A stretch of DNA of 64,000 nt from Pararge aegeria (GCF_905163445.1 NC_053187.1:14989001-15053000); one strand, 5' to 3'. Shown: positions 10,121 through 20,992, counted from the first letter of the stretch. Numbers and translations are program-made. The notes: generated from the letters alone by a model not told the origin.

Positions 10121-10640
10121 CATTGTACGCAAATGTATTGCAAGTTATTGTATGTATATTTGTATATAAATACGTATGTACGTGTAAAGGTAAAAATAAA
10201 ATTTTGTTAATATGAAATTCAGTGCGAGATTCTTTGTATAAATTAATGTTTTAAATATAATTCTTTGTATAAATAAATGTTTTAAATTGTTACTATTATT
10301 TCATCCTTCTTCCTACTATACGAATGAATATTCAAATTAAAATTATTTTACCACTCAAAGTCGTTGTCACGTAAAACTTTCGCCCGTATACCGACTTTTT
10401 TTATATAAACGCTTAACCCTTTTTTTAAACATACTATACACTTGAACATACTGTATACAAAGAAAATGAAAATATTGTCAACATTATAATATGACATGTT
10501 AGAAAATGTAGTTTAGTCGGAGTAGTGGATTTTGTGACAGAGCTCATCAGTTGAATTAATACCGCCATGCATATTTCTGACGTCAAGCAGCTCTGCTTTA
10601 TTCCAGTCTGAAGAGTGTGGTTGCCATGTAGATGTCATAA
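10121..10640. other. no gene seen
   Basis: AT-rich, with a duplicated phrase ATTCTTTGTATAAAT (10228 and 10260). Otherwise nothing. Confidence 0.45.
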
Positions 10641-10647
10641 ACACATG

Positions 10648-10860
10648 AGGCTTCAAAGTCAAAATCAAAGGCAAATATTTCTTTATCCAAATAGGCACCT
10701 ATATGGCACATTTGATGCGTACATTACATGTAAAATATAACATAGAAGTGAGTTTATGGCGATAACTAAATTCGTCAACTTAAAACTAAAGCTACGAGGG
10801 TTCCAAACGCGCCCTGGCTAAGATGAAGCCAACAACAAACTTAGCCGGTTGTTTATTTTT
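10648..10860 (-). mobile_element. LINE-Z 3' UTR
   Basis: Minus strand; plus-strand words TCAAAGTCAAAATCAAAGGC (tail), CACATTTGATGCGTACATTA, CTAAAGCTACGAGGGTTCCA and AAACGCGCCCTGGCTAAG. It matches the copies at 14450, 46010 and 53268 in order. Non-coding end of a non-LTR retrotransposon. Confidence 0.75.
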
Positions 10861-10922
10861 TTTGTTATCACCATCTCACATTATCACGATGAGCAATGAA
10901 TGCGTTTCTTATGTCGGGCCTA

Positions 10923-11045
10923 AAATTGTTAGGTATTGTGTTAGGTTCAGTAATAACCTGGTTTTAGGAAACTGCCGTTACTCACCCCCTTGGCACCTCG
11001 GAGGGTATCTTAAGCCGTCTGTCCCCGTTAATATCACTACTATGT
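10923..11045 (+). mobile_element. SINE-E 3' fragment
   Basis: GGAAACTGCCGTTACTCACC, CTCGGAGGGTATCTTAAGCC and GTCTGTCCCCGTTAATATC match the SINE-E body. Head missing. Confidence 0.55.
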
Positions 11046-12665
11046 GAAAATAATCGTTAAAGTCCGTCAACCAGCTCGGAAGCAGCGTGATATTTATAGG
11101 CAAAGGAAGGCAGCATGAAACGTTGTGAAAACAATAAACACATTAAAGTAGTATTTCTTCGTAGAAAATAAAATGCTTGGGCATAGATACGAGTATAAAA
11201 GTTATGTCGAAAACTGTTCCCGACATGTCTCTAAATAAGAATTTTCTCCTTCACAGAAAATATTTCATGTTATTATGCTTCCATCTGTTACAAATATCGT
11301 CAGACCTTACTTTTGATCTTTAAACTATTTATGAAGGAAAATACCTAACCTATACTAATTGTGAAAGTGAAGTTTTTCTTTTTTTAACGTACTATAGGTA
11401 CCTACTATTACTAGTCGGATTTCAATAATGTATTTTTTGCATTTTTAATTTGAAGAAGGAATTATTCTGTTTAAAATGACGCGACCTTTTAAAGTAAAAG
11501 CTAGGGCAGCGGTGCAACGGTTGGGTGGGGTATATTTCGCAGAATAGGTATAAAAGTATATTTTATACTTTATCACTGTGTAGCGATAAGATCGCCAAAT
11601 TGTATACTTTTCGTTAAATTTTTCTTCACATTTCATTCATCCATTCATTTTTTGAATACTTGATATACATCATTACTTAGGAACACTAATTTTATTGCAT
11701 CATCATCAGGATATACGTAGTACTCCTCTCTCAATGCATTTAGAACATAGACCCATGATGCTGCTCCAATGTGGGTTGGCGGACTTTAGACTACAAATAA
11801 GCGACGGCCCTTAGCTTAAGATCTATAGAAAGTTAACCTTAGCTTTTTTGTTTGCCTTAAATAAATAAATAAAATTTATTTATTTAATTTAATTTAACCA
11901 TTTATTCTACTACCATAGTTATAAATTTCTCTTAAGATTCATATTATTGTTAGTATTTCATATTGTTATTATTTTGTTTGCCTTACCTTAGTTTTAAAAA
12001 ATAATTAAAACGAGATAAAAATATGAGTCCAACGTTTATGTCTCGTTTTAACGCTAAATTAGGCTTAGCTCTGTAAATTTCATAATAAAACGAAACGGAT
12101 AGCGTATAACGGGTTTATTACTGGATTATATGAGTGTAAGCGAATCAAGAGAGCAAAAGTGACTTTATGGCGGCCGAGATTTATCGAATACCCGTAAGTG
12201 CAATTTTGCTCTTTAACCTTTGTAGTTGTATCGGAGCTCGTGGTAGACTAAGCGTTCAACCTGCAATCTTTATACTAAACTTTAACAGAGTGTGATATTT
12301 TATCCCGTAAAATGTCACCTACTTCCTGCACAGCGTTCGATGGTATCTACCCATCATTTTTAAGAACTCTATAAAATATTGATGTGCTCTCGTTTATATA
12401 CGTTTCGGTATACATTTAGAAGAAGAACGCGTTTGTTTTTTTTAGGAATCCCTGAAGCCGTTTGTCTGTCTCTGACTGAACATATTTTTCGTTTAAGTCC
12501 AAGATGCTAGGTACATAAATTTAAACATTCAAGTGTCAACATTTTTCTTTAAAACCCTTTATTTTGGATTGCCACGTGCCGCGTGGGTTAAGCCAAAAAT
12601 AGGTAACATACGAATAAATAAACAGAAATACTCACTTAAGTATGTACATTATTAGCATATACTTA
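11046..12665. other. 1.6 kb with no gene seen
   Basis: AT-rich. The minus-strand open frame at 11445-11636 has no domain. A short AAATAAATAAATAAAA run lies near 11860. No repeat family recognised. Confidence 0.45.
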
Positions 12666-12671
12666 CTTCCC

Positions 12672-12995
12672 ATAACGATGGAGAGAGCTATGTTAGAAAC
12701 AACTCTACATGATCTCAGGAATAAGTAGATCCATAAAAGAACTAGAGTTACCGACATAGCTCAACGAGTCGCGAAGTTGAAGTGGCAATGGACGGGTCAC
12801 ATGGCTCGGAGAACCATTGGCATTGGGGCCCAAATGTTCTGGAATGGCGACCCCACAAACTAAAACGAAGCGTTTCTTGGCTTCAACAAGGTGCACAATC
12901 GACATTAAACGAGTCGCTAGAAACAAGCGGCCAATGACCGAAAGACCTGTGTCGAGCAGTGGACGTAAATCGGTTGAAGTGCAGATAATTATGTG
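12672..12995 (+). pseudogene. RTE-like LINE, ORF C-terminal relic
   Basis: The plus strand encodes pieces of the conserved RTE C-terminus: VTDIAQRVAKLKWQW near 12748, then GHMARR, later DIKRVA. Frames shift between pieces and stops intervene, so it is dead. It ends with CGAGCAGTGGACGTAAATCG, the RTE 3' end wording. In a live element this part follows the reverse transcriptase domain. Confidence 0.8.
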
Positions 12996-13107
12996 TAGAA
13001 AATGCTATAATACATAGTGAGTCAACTTCTTTGTATACTCATTGAGAGTAGGGGTTCTCTAGCAAAGCAAGTCAGCCTACTGCAGGTAGATAGGATTACC
13101 TATCTCA

Positions 13108-13256
13108 TCATCGTATCAACCAATTACTGACCCATTACAGGGCACGGGTCCTCTACAAAAATGAGCAGGGGCTAAGGCCCACCACGCTGGCCCAGTGCGG
13201 ATAAGTGGACTTCTCACACCTCTGAGAACATTACGGAGAACTCGCAGGTATGTATG
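13108..13256 (-). mobile_element. SINE-B 3' half
   Basis: TACTGACCCATTACAGGGCA, CACGCTGGCCCAGTGCGGAT and GAGAACATTACGGAGAACTC; tRNA-like head absent. Confidence 0.8.
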
Positions 13257-13788
13257 GTGGACTTATGTGAGGTATATAACGAGTTCCCCGAGCGTCTAAA
13301 TCAATGTCGTGGTGGTTTTTAGTTTGGGTATACCCCCTTTAGAGGGGGAGTCCACCTCCATCCTGGCCAAGGGCCGGAGATAGCAATAAAGCTTTTCCAC
13401 AACGCCAAAAAAAAAAGGTGTGAAGGGCAAAGACAAAAAAATTTAAAGGCAAATAAAAAACCTTTATTTCAGTAGATGGTATCTTGTATCGATTAAAATT
13501 ATTTTGCGGCTGGAATATAGGCACCTCGTGTTAAACTCAATCTGCGTTGTAAAATTGAAATTGGGTCAAGATTTATCGACTTAATAAAATCACAAGGTAT
13601 TTTTGGCGTCTTAGCGTTCCGGGTGACATAGGTCATGACAAATCCAATATGGCTGGTATGCTATTACTCGGGGTTCAGTTTTTTTATTGCACACTAATCA
13701 AACATTGCTATAAGTATTACATGATTTTTAGTGTCTCAAAGTGCGTTTAAAAGTCATTATTGATCATCATTTCTTATATGTAAAAATA
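13257..13788. other. no gene; possible unclassified repeat
   Basis: TAGAGGGGGAGTCCACCTCC and GGCCAAGGGCCGGAGATAGC (13340-13385), followed by CTTTTCCACAACGCC, resemble phrases of lepidopteran repeats, but I cannot classify them. The rest is AT-rich. Confidence 0.3.
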
Positions 13789-13790
13789 AC

Positions 13791-14052
13791 ATATATACTA
13801 CGCCAATACACACATCGCAATCTAGCCTCAAATTAAGTTCAGTTTGTGTATGGGTATGGGTACTAAGATGACTCATGAATACTTGTTTGAAAATACATAT
13901 AATTTACAGATAAACACCCAGAACACACCAGAATGCAGACATTAAAAATCATCCATGCTCATCACACACATTTTCCAGTTCTGGGAATCGACCGACCTGC
14001 CTGAGTCCAACCGTGGACTCAGTCAGGTCTCTGGCCACTGCGCCAAACGGCC
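13791..14052 (-). mobile_element. SINE-A, diverged
   Basis: Minus strand; ends with the A-box region CACTGCGCCAAACGGCCG. Around the B-box, GGACTCAGTCAGGTCTCTGG shows a local duplication of the CTGAGTCC arm. Abuts a SINE-B tail. Confidence 0.85.
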
Positions 14053-14412
14053 GGGTCTCCTCCTACAGTGAAAAGGGGTAAAGGCAGTGGGCGTGCTCTT
14101 CATATGTGCACAAAAGCATGCCTACCCTAAAATTTATATACAACTCGTATAGGAGAAGGATTTTTGCCGTTTTATGCAATTTCCCCGCTGTATGCATACC
14201 CTGGTAAGAAACCCAGTGCACGCCACTGGGTTAAGGCCATAGTCCACCACTCTGGTCTAGTGCGTATTGGTGGACTTCACACACCTAACAATTTAATTTA
14301 ATTACTTAAAACGCACATTACTTAGAAAAGTTAGAGGTGCGTGCTGAGATTCGAACTCGCTCCCCGAAAGGTAAGTCGAGCTCCTGCCAAATGCGCTATA
14401 ACCGCTTCACTA
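14053..14412 (-). mobile_element. SINE-B interrupted by a MITE
   Basis: Tail piece 14053-14084 (TCTCCTCCTACAGTGAAAAG) and head piece 14229-14412 (AAGGCCATAGTCCACCACTC to GCTATAACCGCTTCAC) are colinear once the MITE at 14085-14228 is removed. The central TTTGAGAACATT...CAGGTTTCC portion is deleted. Confidence 0.85.
14085..14228. mobile_element. hAT-like MITE nested in SINE-B
   Basis: 144 bp, termini CAGTGGGCGTGC and GCACGCCACTG, flanked by GGTAAAGG and GGTTAAGG (7 of 8 match). Intact SINE-B copies have GGTTAAGG once at this place, so the duplication arose by insertion. Eight-base duplications and CAGTGG termini fit the hAT superfamily. No transposase coding. Confidence 0.85.
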
Positions 14413-14449
14413 CAACTATAATAAATCTAATATATATACACTATCAAAG

Positions 14450-14636
14450 CAAAGTCAAAGTCAAAGTCAAAAGTCAAAAATATCTTTATTCAAGTAGGCC
14501 CACAGGTGGCACTTTTGATGCGTACATAAGAATTACACGGTAGTGAGATGATGGCGATAACCACATTCGTAAACTTAAAACTAAAGCTACGAGGGTTCCA
14601 AACGCGTCCCGGTCTAAGAAGAAAGCAAAATGAGAT
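14450..14636 (-). mobile_element. LINE-Z 3' UTR
   Basis: Tail (plus strand AAAGTCAAAGTCAAAGTCAA), AGTAGGCCCACAGGTGGCAC, TTTTGATGCGTACATAAG, CTAAAGCTACGAGGGTTCCA. Complete to the TCTAAGAAGAAAGC end, where a MITE starts. Confidence 0.8.
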
Positions 14637-14638
14637 AT

Positions 14639-14826
14639 CAGTGGTGTGCCAAGAGGGTATGCACAGGGTATGCAGATGATATAAAATGAAGAAAATCTGA
14701 AGATTTTCAAAAAGTAAGAATTACAAAAAGCCTACCCTACCCTCAAGTATTTATAACTCATACTGGAGATTTTTTTCATTTTATATCATCTGCATACCCT
14801 ATGCATACCCTCTATGCACGCCACTG
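14639..14826. mobile_element. hAT-like MITE, long terminal inverted repeats
   Basis: 188 bp. CAGTGGTGTGCCAAGAGGGT at the left is mirrored by TCTATGCACGCCACTG at the right; complementarity extends through GGGTATGCAGATGATATAAA. Flanks TGAGATAT/TAAGGTAT agree at 6 of 8 positions, so the target duplication is weak. The single-stranded form would fold almost end to end. Confidence 0.8.
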
Positions 14827-15450
14827 TAAGGTATATACATTTGTGGATTAAATACATTTTTGGAATGCTATATTGCAAACATGTTCGCACGAATAGCCCA
14901 AAATGGAACTAAGAGTAACATCAGCATTCATAGACTTCAAGCAAAATAAACGACGAACGCCTAAAAGCTAACATTGACGGCTTACATAATGTTTCGAAAG
15001 CTAGTCACGATCGGTCGCTGAAGAATAGACAGTTCTTTCAATGAAATATCTTAATGCTTTGTTGGCACCGTGAATGACATCTTTGAATGAGAGTGGCGTA
15101 CCGCAATCGCCGCTTTCGAAATAACATATACATTTATATATTCGTTTAAACTAAAGCTGAAGAGCACGGGCGAATACCAACCTGAGGAATTACCAGTCTG
15201 TTTAAAAACAAACGAGCAAAGGGTCTGCCTTCAAGTTCGGAGTATAAATGTGGGGATATGGAAAGAAGAAGAGACCGTTCTATATGGGAGATACGGCTGT
15301 GAGACACGACTTGTTAAATGGTGACAGCAGCGTTCTAAACAGTCATTCTCGTTAAACTGCATAACATCGTCTACGAAGAACCATTAGATTTTGGTATGTT
15401 CCTTTAACATGATACCTAAGGTATAAGCTTAAACGATGTGTTAGAGTTAA
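14827..15450. other. no gene seen
   Basis: Ordinary spacer; no domain-bearing frame on either strand. Confidence 0.45.
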
Positions 15451-15705
15451 TAATAAATATACTACGACAATACACACATCGCCACCTAGCCCCAAAGTAA
15501 GCGTAGCTTGTATTATGGGTGCTAAGATGACTGATGAATATTTTTATGAATTATATATACATAAATACTTAGAAAATACATATAAACACCCAGACACTGA
15601 AAAACATTCATGCTCATCACACAAACATTTTCCAGTTGTGGGAATCGAACCCACGGCCTTGGACTCAGAGAGCAGGGTCGCTGCCCACTGCGCCAATCGG
15701 CCGTC
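15451..15705 (-). mobile_element. SINE-A, full length
   Basis: Minus strand, intact A-box (CACTGCGCCAATCGGCCGTC) and B-box (GGGAATCGAACCC), with little divergence from the 46322 copy. The open frames on both strands here translate SINE sequence and are not genes. Confidence 0.92.
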
Positions 15706-15886
15706 AAAATAATATATAATGGATGATTTTTTTAGCAACATGGTTGCTCGCAAGCACACCACTCTGCTTTCATTTCTCGCAAAACAGAAGGGATAATAAT
15801 TATTGTAAAAATGATTTTTAAATCTGATGAGTTTATTTCCGGCTTCTCCTCGGTAGAATCGCCGTTTTTCTTGTTTTCCAGCCGTA

Positions 15887-15946
15887 GTAGAACCGTTCGC
15901 AGAGTAGTGAACTCTACAGAGTTCACTACTCTGCGAACGGTTCTAC
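15887..15946. repeat. perfect palindrome, 29-bp arms, 2-base spacer
   Basis: Arm 15887-15915 starts GTAGAACCGTTCGCAGAG; arm 15918-15946 is its exact reverse complement; spacer AC. Would extrude as a near-loopless cruciform. Confidence 0.97.
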
Positions 15947-15967
15947 ACTAATGTACTTGAAATAAGT

Positions 15968-16030
15968 ATTTATCATCATAATTACCGGCCCATTTCAGGG
16001 CTTGGGACTCCACTGAGAATGAGAAGGGGT
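15968..16030 (-). mobile_element. SINE-B 3' tip
   Basis: ATCATCATAATTACCGGCCC and GAGAATGAGAAGGGGTCTC only. Confidence 0.6.
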
Positions 16031-16127
16031 CTCTCTATGTTATAATTATATAAACTTGTGCTTGACAACAATTACACCTTATGTTAAGTAATGATGCAAC
16101 CTAAGATGGGGCGCGCTTACCTAGAAG

Positions 16128-16786
16128 CAGTGGCGTGCATGAAGGTATGCACAGGGTATGGAGATGATATAAAATGAAGAAAATCTCCAGTACGAGTTAT
16201 AAATACTTAAGGGTTGGCTTTTCATAACTCTTACAATGCCTTTCATTAAGTTTATTATAACACAAACACACCTTATGTTAAGTAATGATACAACCTAAGA
16301 TGGGGCGCGCTTACCTAGAAGCAGTGACGCATATGCTTTTGCGATAAATCCTAATTAATTATTATATGAATTATCAAATAGTTTCTATAACTACTATCCT
16401 TAAATCTTACTTAACCAGTACATAATATTATGGCTCATTTAAATCAAAGTATTTCTTAAATGATTATAAATTATAATAACTATCTCTATATTAATAATTA
16501 TTCATTTAAATAATATCGAAGCAGTTGCTGTATGTTTATAAATAACATTAATAAGAATAAATCAAGTAGTAATCTACTACAGTTATGGTCTACCAACTGC
16601 AAAGATAAAACAGTACAAGTGTTGTCACACTTGTACAACTGAATAGAGATGCCATACTCAATAATACCACAGAGTAACATCGACAGAACTTTGTAGAATT
16701 ATGTAAACAATAATATTCCAATACTTTATTACGGAAATAAGTATACTTTCTTATAGTCTCTGACTATATTCTAACACACGCCACTG
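16128..16786. mobile_element. composite hAT-like MITE with 8-bp target duplication
   Basis: Left end CAGTGGCGTGCATGAAGG, right end CACGCCACTG, flanked by perfect CCTAGAAG repeats (16120-16127, 16787-16794). Inside, at 16268-16329, the left flank and a second left tip (ending CCTAGAAGCAGTGACGC) recur. The interior 16330-16780 is AT-rich, with a chance 60-codon frame. Confidence 0.75.
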
Positions 16787-16794
16787 CCTAGAAG

Positions 16795-18455
16795 ATGCCT
16801 ATTCACCCCTGATGTGAAGGTCCACTGGCCCAGGACGGACTGGTAGAGAAACTCATTTTTTAATTAAGAAGTATTTTGGTTTTTATCCCCTTCCTATGTT
16901 TAATGGGAGGTAGATTAATAGGATTGGAAAGTTAAACTGTTTGGGAATTGGTATTAGGACTATTCAAAAATAGTAGTAACGAACCAAGTCTGTCATCATA
17001 GTAAATCGTAGGTATGTTATAGTTTAACATAGAAGAGGACTTACCGATTCGTGAAATACGAGAATTTCAGACGTGAAACGAATTTTCAAGAGCTTATATG
17101 TACTGCTACTATCTTTTAATTAAAACCGCGACAAAAAGGTTAAGCCTTTATTCCTTCGAGCACAGAGACTAAACTTTTTTATCTCGTAGGCTGCTTGACA
17201 TTGTAGCTTTTGCGAATAGCGTCTGATGATAAATAATTAATGAATCTTTGCAAATTTATCAACTTTAAAAGTGTTTTTGGCGGCTGCATTAATTTCGAAA
17301 GATAAAACTTTTAAACTGTTCCGTTTTATTAATGGAAAGCACATCATGCTTAAAGATCCAATATCCATTCTAACATTGAAATTATATCGCCTTTCAAAAT
17401 GGAACCCAGGCTGCTTGGCGACAGAATAGATAACTTGACAGAATAAGTGTAGAATAGATAACTTTCCAACTGTAGGCAATCTAAAGTCAGTAACAAAAAA
17501 TAGCTGTTTTAACTAAATATATTTATGAAAGCTAAAAAAATATAATAGTAGCTTTATTAGTCTATTTCGAAATTTGAATACCTGCAGAGGCTGCAAGACT
17601 AAAAACATTCTTAAAACTTGTTCCTAATTCAAAATAGCAATTGTATTTAAATTAAATAAAGTAATTGTATTTTCTTAAATTTATTCATCACTTTCTATCG
17701 TTCCATATTCAAAATAATACGCACCGAGTGAAGAAATTAGAGTAGTTTGAATAAAGAATGTTTTGAATTTATTACTTCCCAAGTTGTCTGGGGAAACCTC
17801 TACTATTACTAAAAAAAATGCGTAAATGCTTATCCTTAGATGATTTTATACAGCACAATTATACTTGTTTGTATTAAATAATATGACTTGCGTCGTAAAT
17901 AACAGCTACTGGTAGGTCTTTTATCGGAAGGGAATTGTCTAAATGAGAGGCTATCTCCAATTAAATTTTGAGGCACTAAAGAATATTTTCTTTCAGAACT
18001 CTACGCAAACTTGATAGAGCTTTATAGATTGATCCAATAAAACTAAAAGCTTGACAAGCTTTTAGTTCACGACATCGCTCTGGGCCTATAAAACAATATT
18101 TGTCGAAGTTTGCAGGCGTAATAAAAATGCTTCGTAATAACTTAACCGCCGAAACACATTTTTTCTTATTTACCTCGAGCGGCTCTGACGTCGAATCAAT
18201 TTGTCAATAAACTTTGCTTTTAATCTTCTTCTACGTTTATGTCAACCCTTAAAAACTCAGCGTTTGCGTTTATAATATTTTTATGTTCGGAAAATTTGAA
18301 TTTTCTTTACATTGGCTTTAACAACCGTTTCCTCTTCAATGATCATCATATCAATTTGTTTGTAACGTTTGTACTAAGTTCCTCACTAAATATTATAAAA
18401 AATAAGCGAAAGTGTAAAAGGCGACAGTACTTCCCCTACCACAGAAAGAAGTTGA
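16795..18455. other. 1.6 kb with no gene seen
   Basis: AT-rich. Open frames at 17237-17479 (minus) and 18239-18475 (plus) have no domains. A 12-bp perfect inverted repeat (AACTAAAAGCTT, spacer GAC) lies at 18041-18067. Confidence 0.45.
18041..18067. repeat. perfect inverted repeat, 12-bp arms
   Basis: AACTAAAAGCTT, GAC, AAGCTTTTAGTT. Not followed by a T-run diagnostic of any terminator. Confidence 0.9.
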
Positions 18456-18461
18456 AAAGAT

Positions 18462-18568
18462 GGAGAGTAACATAGGCTACTTTTCATCTTAGGATAACAA
18501 ACGGTTCCCACGGGATTAGTAAAAAAACCGTAATAAACGCGGGCGAAGAACGCGAGCAACATCTAGAA
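18462..18568 (+). mobile_element. Helitron-like 3' fragment
   Basis: GAGAGTAACATAGGCTACTT, TCCCACGGGATTAGTAAAAA, AACCGTAATAAACGCGGGCG. Parallel to 35800-35886; the terminal CTAGT is altered to CTAGA. Confidence 0.5.
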
Positions 18569-18930
18569 TTTTAAATAATTTAATAGAACCTCTCGAACAA
18601 ACCTCATCTTGATTTTATATGAAGTATTCTACCCACTGGAGTGAGTGATGTAAAAAAATTAAAATGTAATAAAGCTAAAATGTGAGGGACCGACTTTAGG
18701 GATTTAGAGGAAAATTTTACATTTGTCGGTTCCAGCTACTGCTATTAGGTACTTTGATGAGTCAAGGCAGAGTTCGTTTGTTCCAAAGAAACTCTTACCG
18801 TTACATATTAAGCTTGCATTGTCATCAGCTATTCTTGTGAACCACTGACGCGTGCAGGTAAGGTTTGGCCTGTCAGAACATATTATAACTAGTTACTCTA
18901 ATGTGTACCATAATGATATAATCTTTACGT
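18569..18930. other. no gene seen
   Basis: Ordinary AT-rich spacer. Confidence 0.4.
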
Positions 18931-18931
18931 C

Positions 18932-18985
18932 ATGATCGAATCAGAAATGATGAGATCCATAGAAGAGTACTAGAGTTACTAGAAT
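18932..18985 (+). pseudogene. RTE-like LINE fragment
   Basis: TCAGAAATGATGAGATCCAT then AGAAGAGTACTAGAGTTACT corresponds to the RNDEI..R conserved stretch before the VTDIAQRVAKL block. Very short. Confidence 0.5.
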
Positions 18986-19083
18986 AGACTAGAATACTAT
19001 AATCAACAATGCTCAACAATTATCCGATGAATATCTTCCAATATTGAGAACAGAACTCCTCAATGGACAACATAATATTTTTT

Positions 19084-19583
19084 GGAGTTTACTCCTTAAG
19101 AATCGATTTTCATATATAAGGCGCCCGGTATGAGAAAAATGTGAGGACTAAAATCCACTGATGAATGACCCCGTTACGTTTTCGCTTTGCGACGTTGCAT
19201 GCCCGCAAACATGCAACGTCGCTTTCGTTTAATTAACTTATTTTTCCTATTTACGTTACCAAGGAAACCGAATATTATCTAGGTAAAGAAACAAACACAT
19301 AAATAGGTATATGGGACAGAGTGAGATAGAAAACATTATACATTTTTTTCCTATTCTTGTTACCATGGAAACTAAATAATAAACATACATTTATCCTAAT
19401 AATTCTGATACTCTACATCCACCTCAATTACTCGTAGGCTACTTTTAAGAAGTTACACTGCCGTGTGTGAATAAATTGCACAGGATTTTTAATTTACCCT
19501 TTCATATGGTATTAATCTTTATTCAGCTAAATAAACTCTTTTTGTGTATGTTTCGACAATCGTACTTAAGGAGTAAACTCCAG
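19084..19583. repeat. 17-bp inverted repeats enclosing about 470 bp
   Basis: GGAGTTTACTCCTTAAG at 19084-19100 and its exact reverse complement at 19567-19583. The interior holds a 13-bp hairpin (19189) and two copies of a TTTTTCCTATT..GTTACCA..GGAAAC phrase (19241, 19347). No clear target duplication. Confidence 0.6.
19189..19222. repeat. perfect hairpin, 13-bp arms
   Basis: GCGACGTTGCATG, spacer CCCGCAAA, CATGCAACGTCGC. CpG-containing and sharply defined. Confidence 0.95.
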
Positions 19584-19710
19584 TCGTGCGTCGGAGCTGA
19601 CACACACTTTTTTTTTGTTCTTTTTAATCGGGAGTAAAATCCCTACAAAAATATATTTTTCGTTGGTTTATTAATAAAGAACTCACAACATAAATAGTTA
19701 AGAAAAAAGT

Positions 19711-20012
19711 GTGGAAGTTAATTTTGTAACTTTTTTTATTCTCACGAGTTGCAAAACTGAAGTTACAATAGTGGCAATATTATGTAGACAGAAGGACTTT
19801 CTTTTTTTACCATTAAGAGTTAGCCCTTGATTGCAACCTCACCTGATGATAAGTGAGTGGAAGTTAATTTAAAAAGTTTTTTTATACTCGATTAGCATAC
19901 AATTGCCGACAAGTAGGAAAACTGAAGATTGGATAATAAGATTTGGATAGAAGGACTTCTTTTTTTTACCAATAAGAGTTAGCCTTTGACTCTCACCTGA
20001 TGGTAGGTGATG
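19711..20012. repeat. tandem duplication including SINE-C tail
   Basis: Two diverged units of about 146 and 155 bp each begin GTGGAAGTTAATTT (19711, 19857), contain AAAACTGAAG and AGAAGGACTT, and end in TAAGAGTTAGCC plus ACCTGATG. The duplicated part therefore includes the end of the following SINE-C and its flank. Confidence 0.75.
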
Positions 20013-20260
20013 ATGCAATCTAAGATGGTAGTGGGCTAATCTGTTAGGTCCTTAGGGTTTTGTTAAGCCCAGTAACCCCGAATCAGGTTCTACAACACCG
20101 TTTCGAAACACGGATTCGCTTAGCAGCACGTCTTTGGCGATGCATCACGAGCGAAGCCAGGAAAACCAGATCAATGAAAGTTCTGGAATTTCTTAACTTC
20201 CTTTGCCAGGGTGGACCCCGGGACCTCCCACTAAGGATATATAAACTCCAGGCTCATCTC
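19975..20260 (-). mobile_element. SINE-C, near full length
   Basis: Minus strand: GATGGTAGGTGATGATGCAA, CTTAGCAGCACGTCTTTGGC, GCCAGGGTGGACCCCGGGAC (B-box region) and CTCCCACT at the head. The 102-codon open frame across it is antisense SINE translation. Confidence 0.75.
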
Positions 20261-20795
20261 TTTATCTGGGATCTTCAAAAAGGACCACGCCATGGATGTT
20301 GTCATGCCGAATGGCTATATTATGGGAAATGGTTAATTTTTTATTTAAAACCTAATTCGATAACGTAATTGCATTGGCACAAACTTGTTTTGTGATTTGA
20401 AAATCGAATATAAACTGTTAAAACGGATTTTGAAAACGATGGAAATTCATAATTTATTCCCCGCAGCGTGTGTCCAACATTAATTCTGTATTAGCATCGG
20501 TCGGTTAGAATTATATTAATGTGTGAAATTATTTTATGGTAAATAAAATAAGGTAGGGTAGGAAACTGGGACTCAAATACTTATTGTATTTACTCGAATA
20601 CAGAAGAGTTGACACCCTCTAACTAACATCGTTAAATATGTATTAATTTAATGATACAGAATCGTTTGAAATATTACCGCGTGAGTTTGTTTGTGAACGA
20701 CCGGGAATATTACCTTCAAAATTAGTTAATTTTGTTGGATTTATATGTGTTAAGTTTTAAAAGCGGCGGTAGGAGCTCGACTTTACCAATCCGCA
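20261..20795. other. no gene seen
   Basis: AT-rich spacer with no recognisable family. Confidence 0.45.
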
Positions 20796-20799
20796 CTTC

Positions 20800-20992
20800 G
20801 GCAATGTACCCTCTACGCACGTTTCGCTCCGAAATCGGAGCATCCTCAAGAGATGTAGACTTTACAATAAATAATTGTTAAGTTAACAATTATTCATTGT
20901 AAAGTTAACATCTCCAATTACTCATTGTTAAGTTAACATCTCCTGAGGATGCTCCGGTTTCGGAGCGAAACGTGCGTAGAGGTTACATTGCC
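20800..20992. repeat. inverted-repeat element, 57-bp arms, nested inner hairpin
   Basis: Left arm 20800-20856 (CCCTCTACGCACGTTTCGCT, CGGAGCATCCTCAAGAGATG) and right arm 20936-20992 are reverse complements with a few mismatches. In the loop, ACTTTACAATAAATAATTG at 20859 pairs with CAATTATTCATTGTAAAGT. The arm wording is recalled from lepidopteran genomes as a dispersed repeat; family unnamed. Confidence 0.85.
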
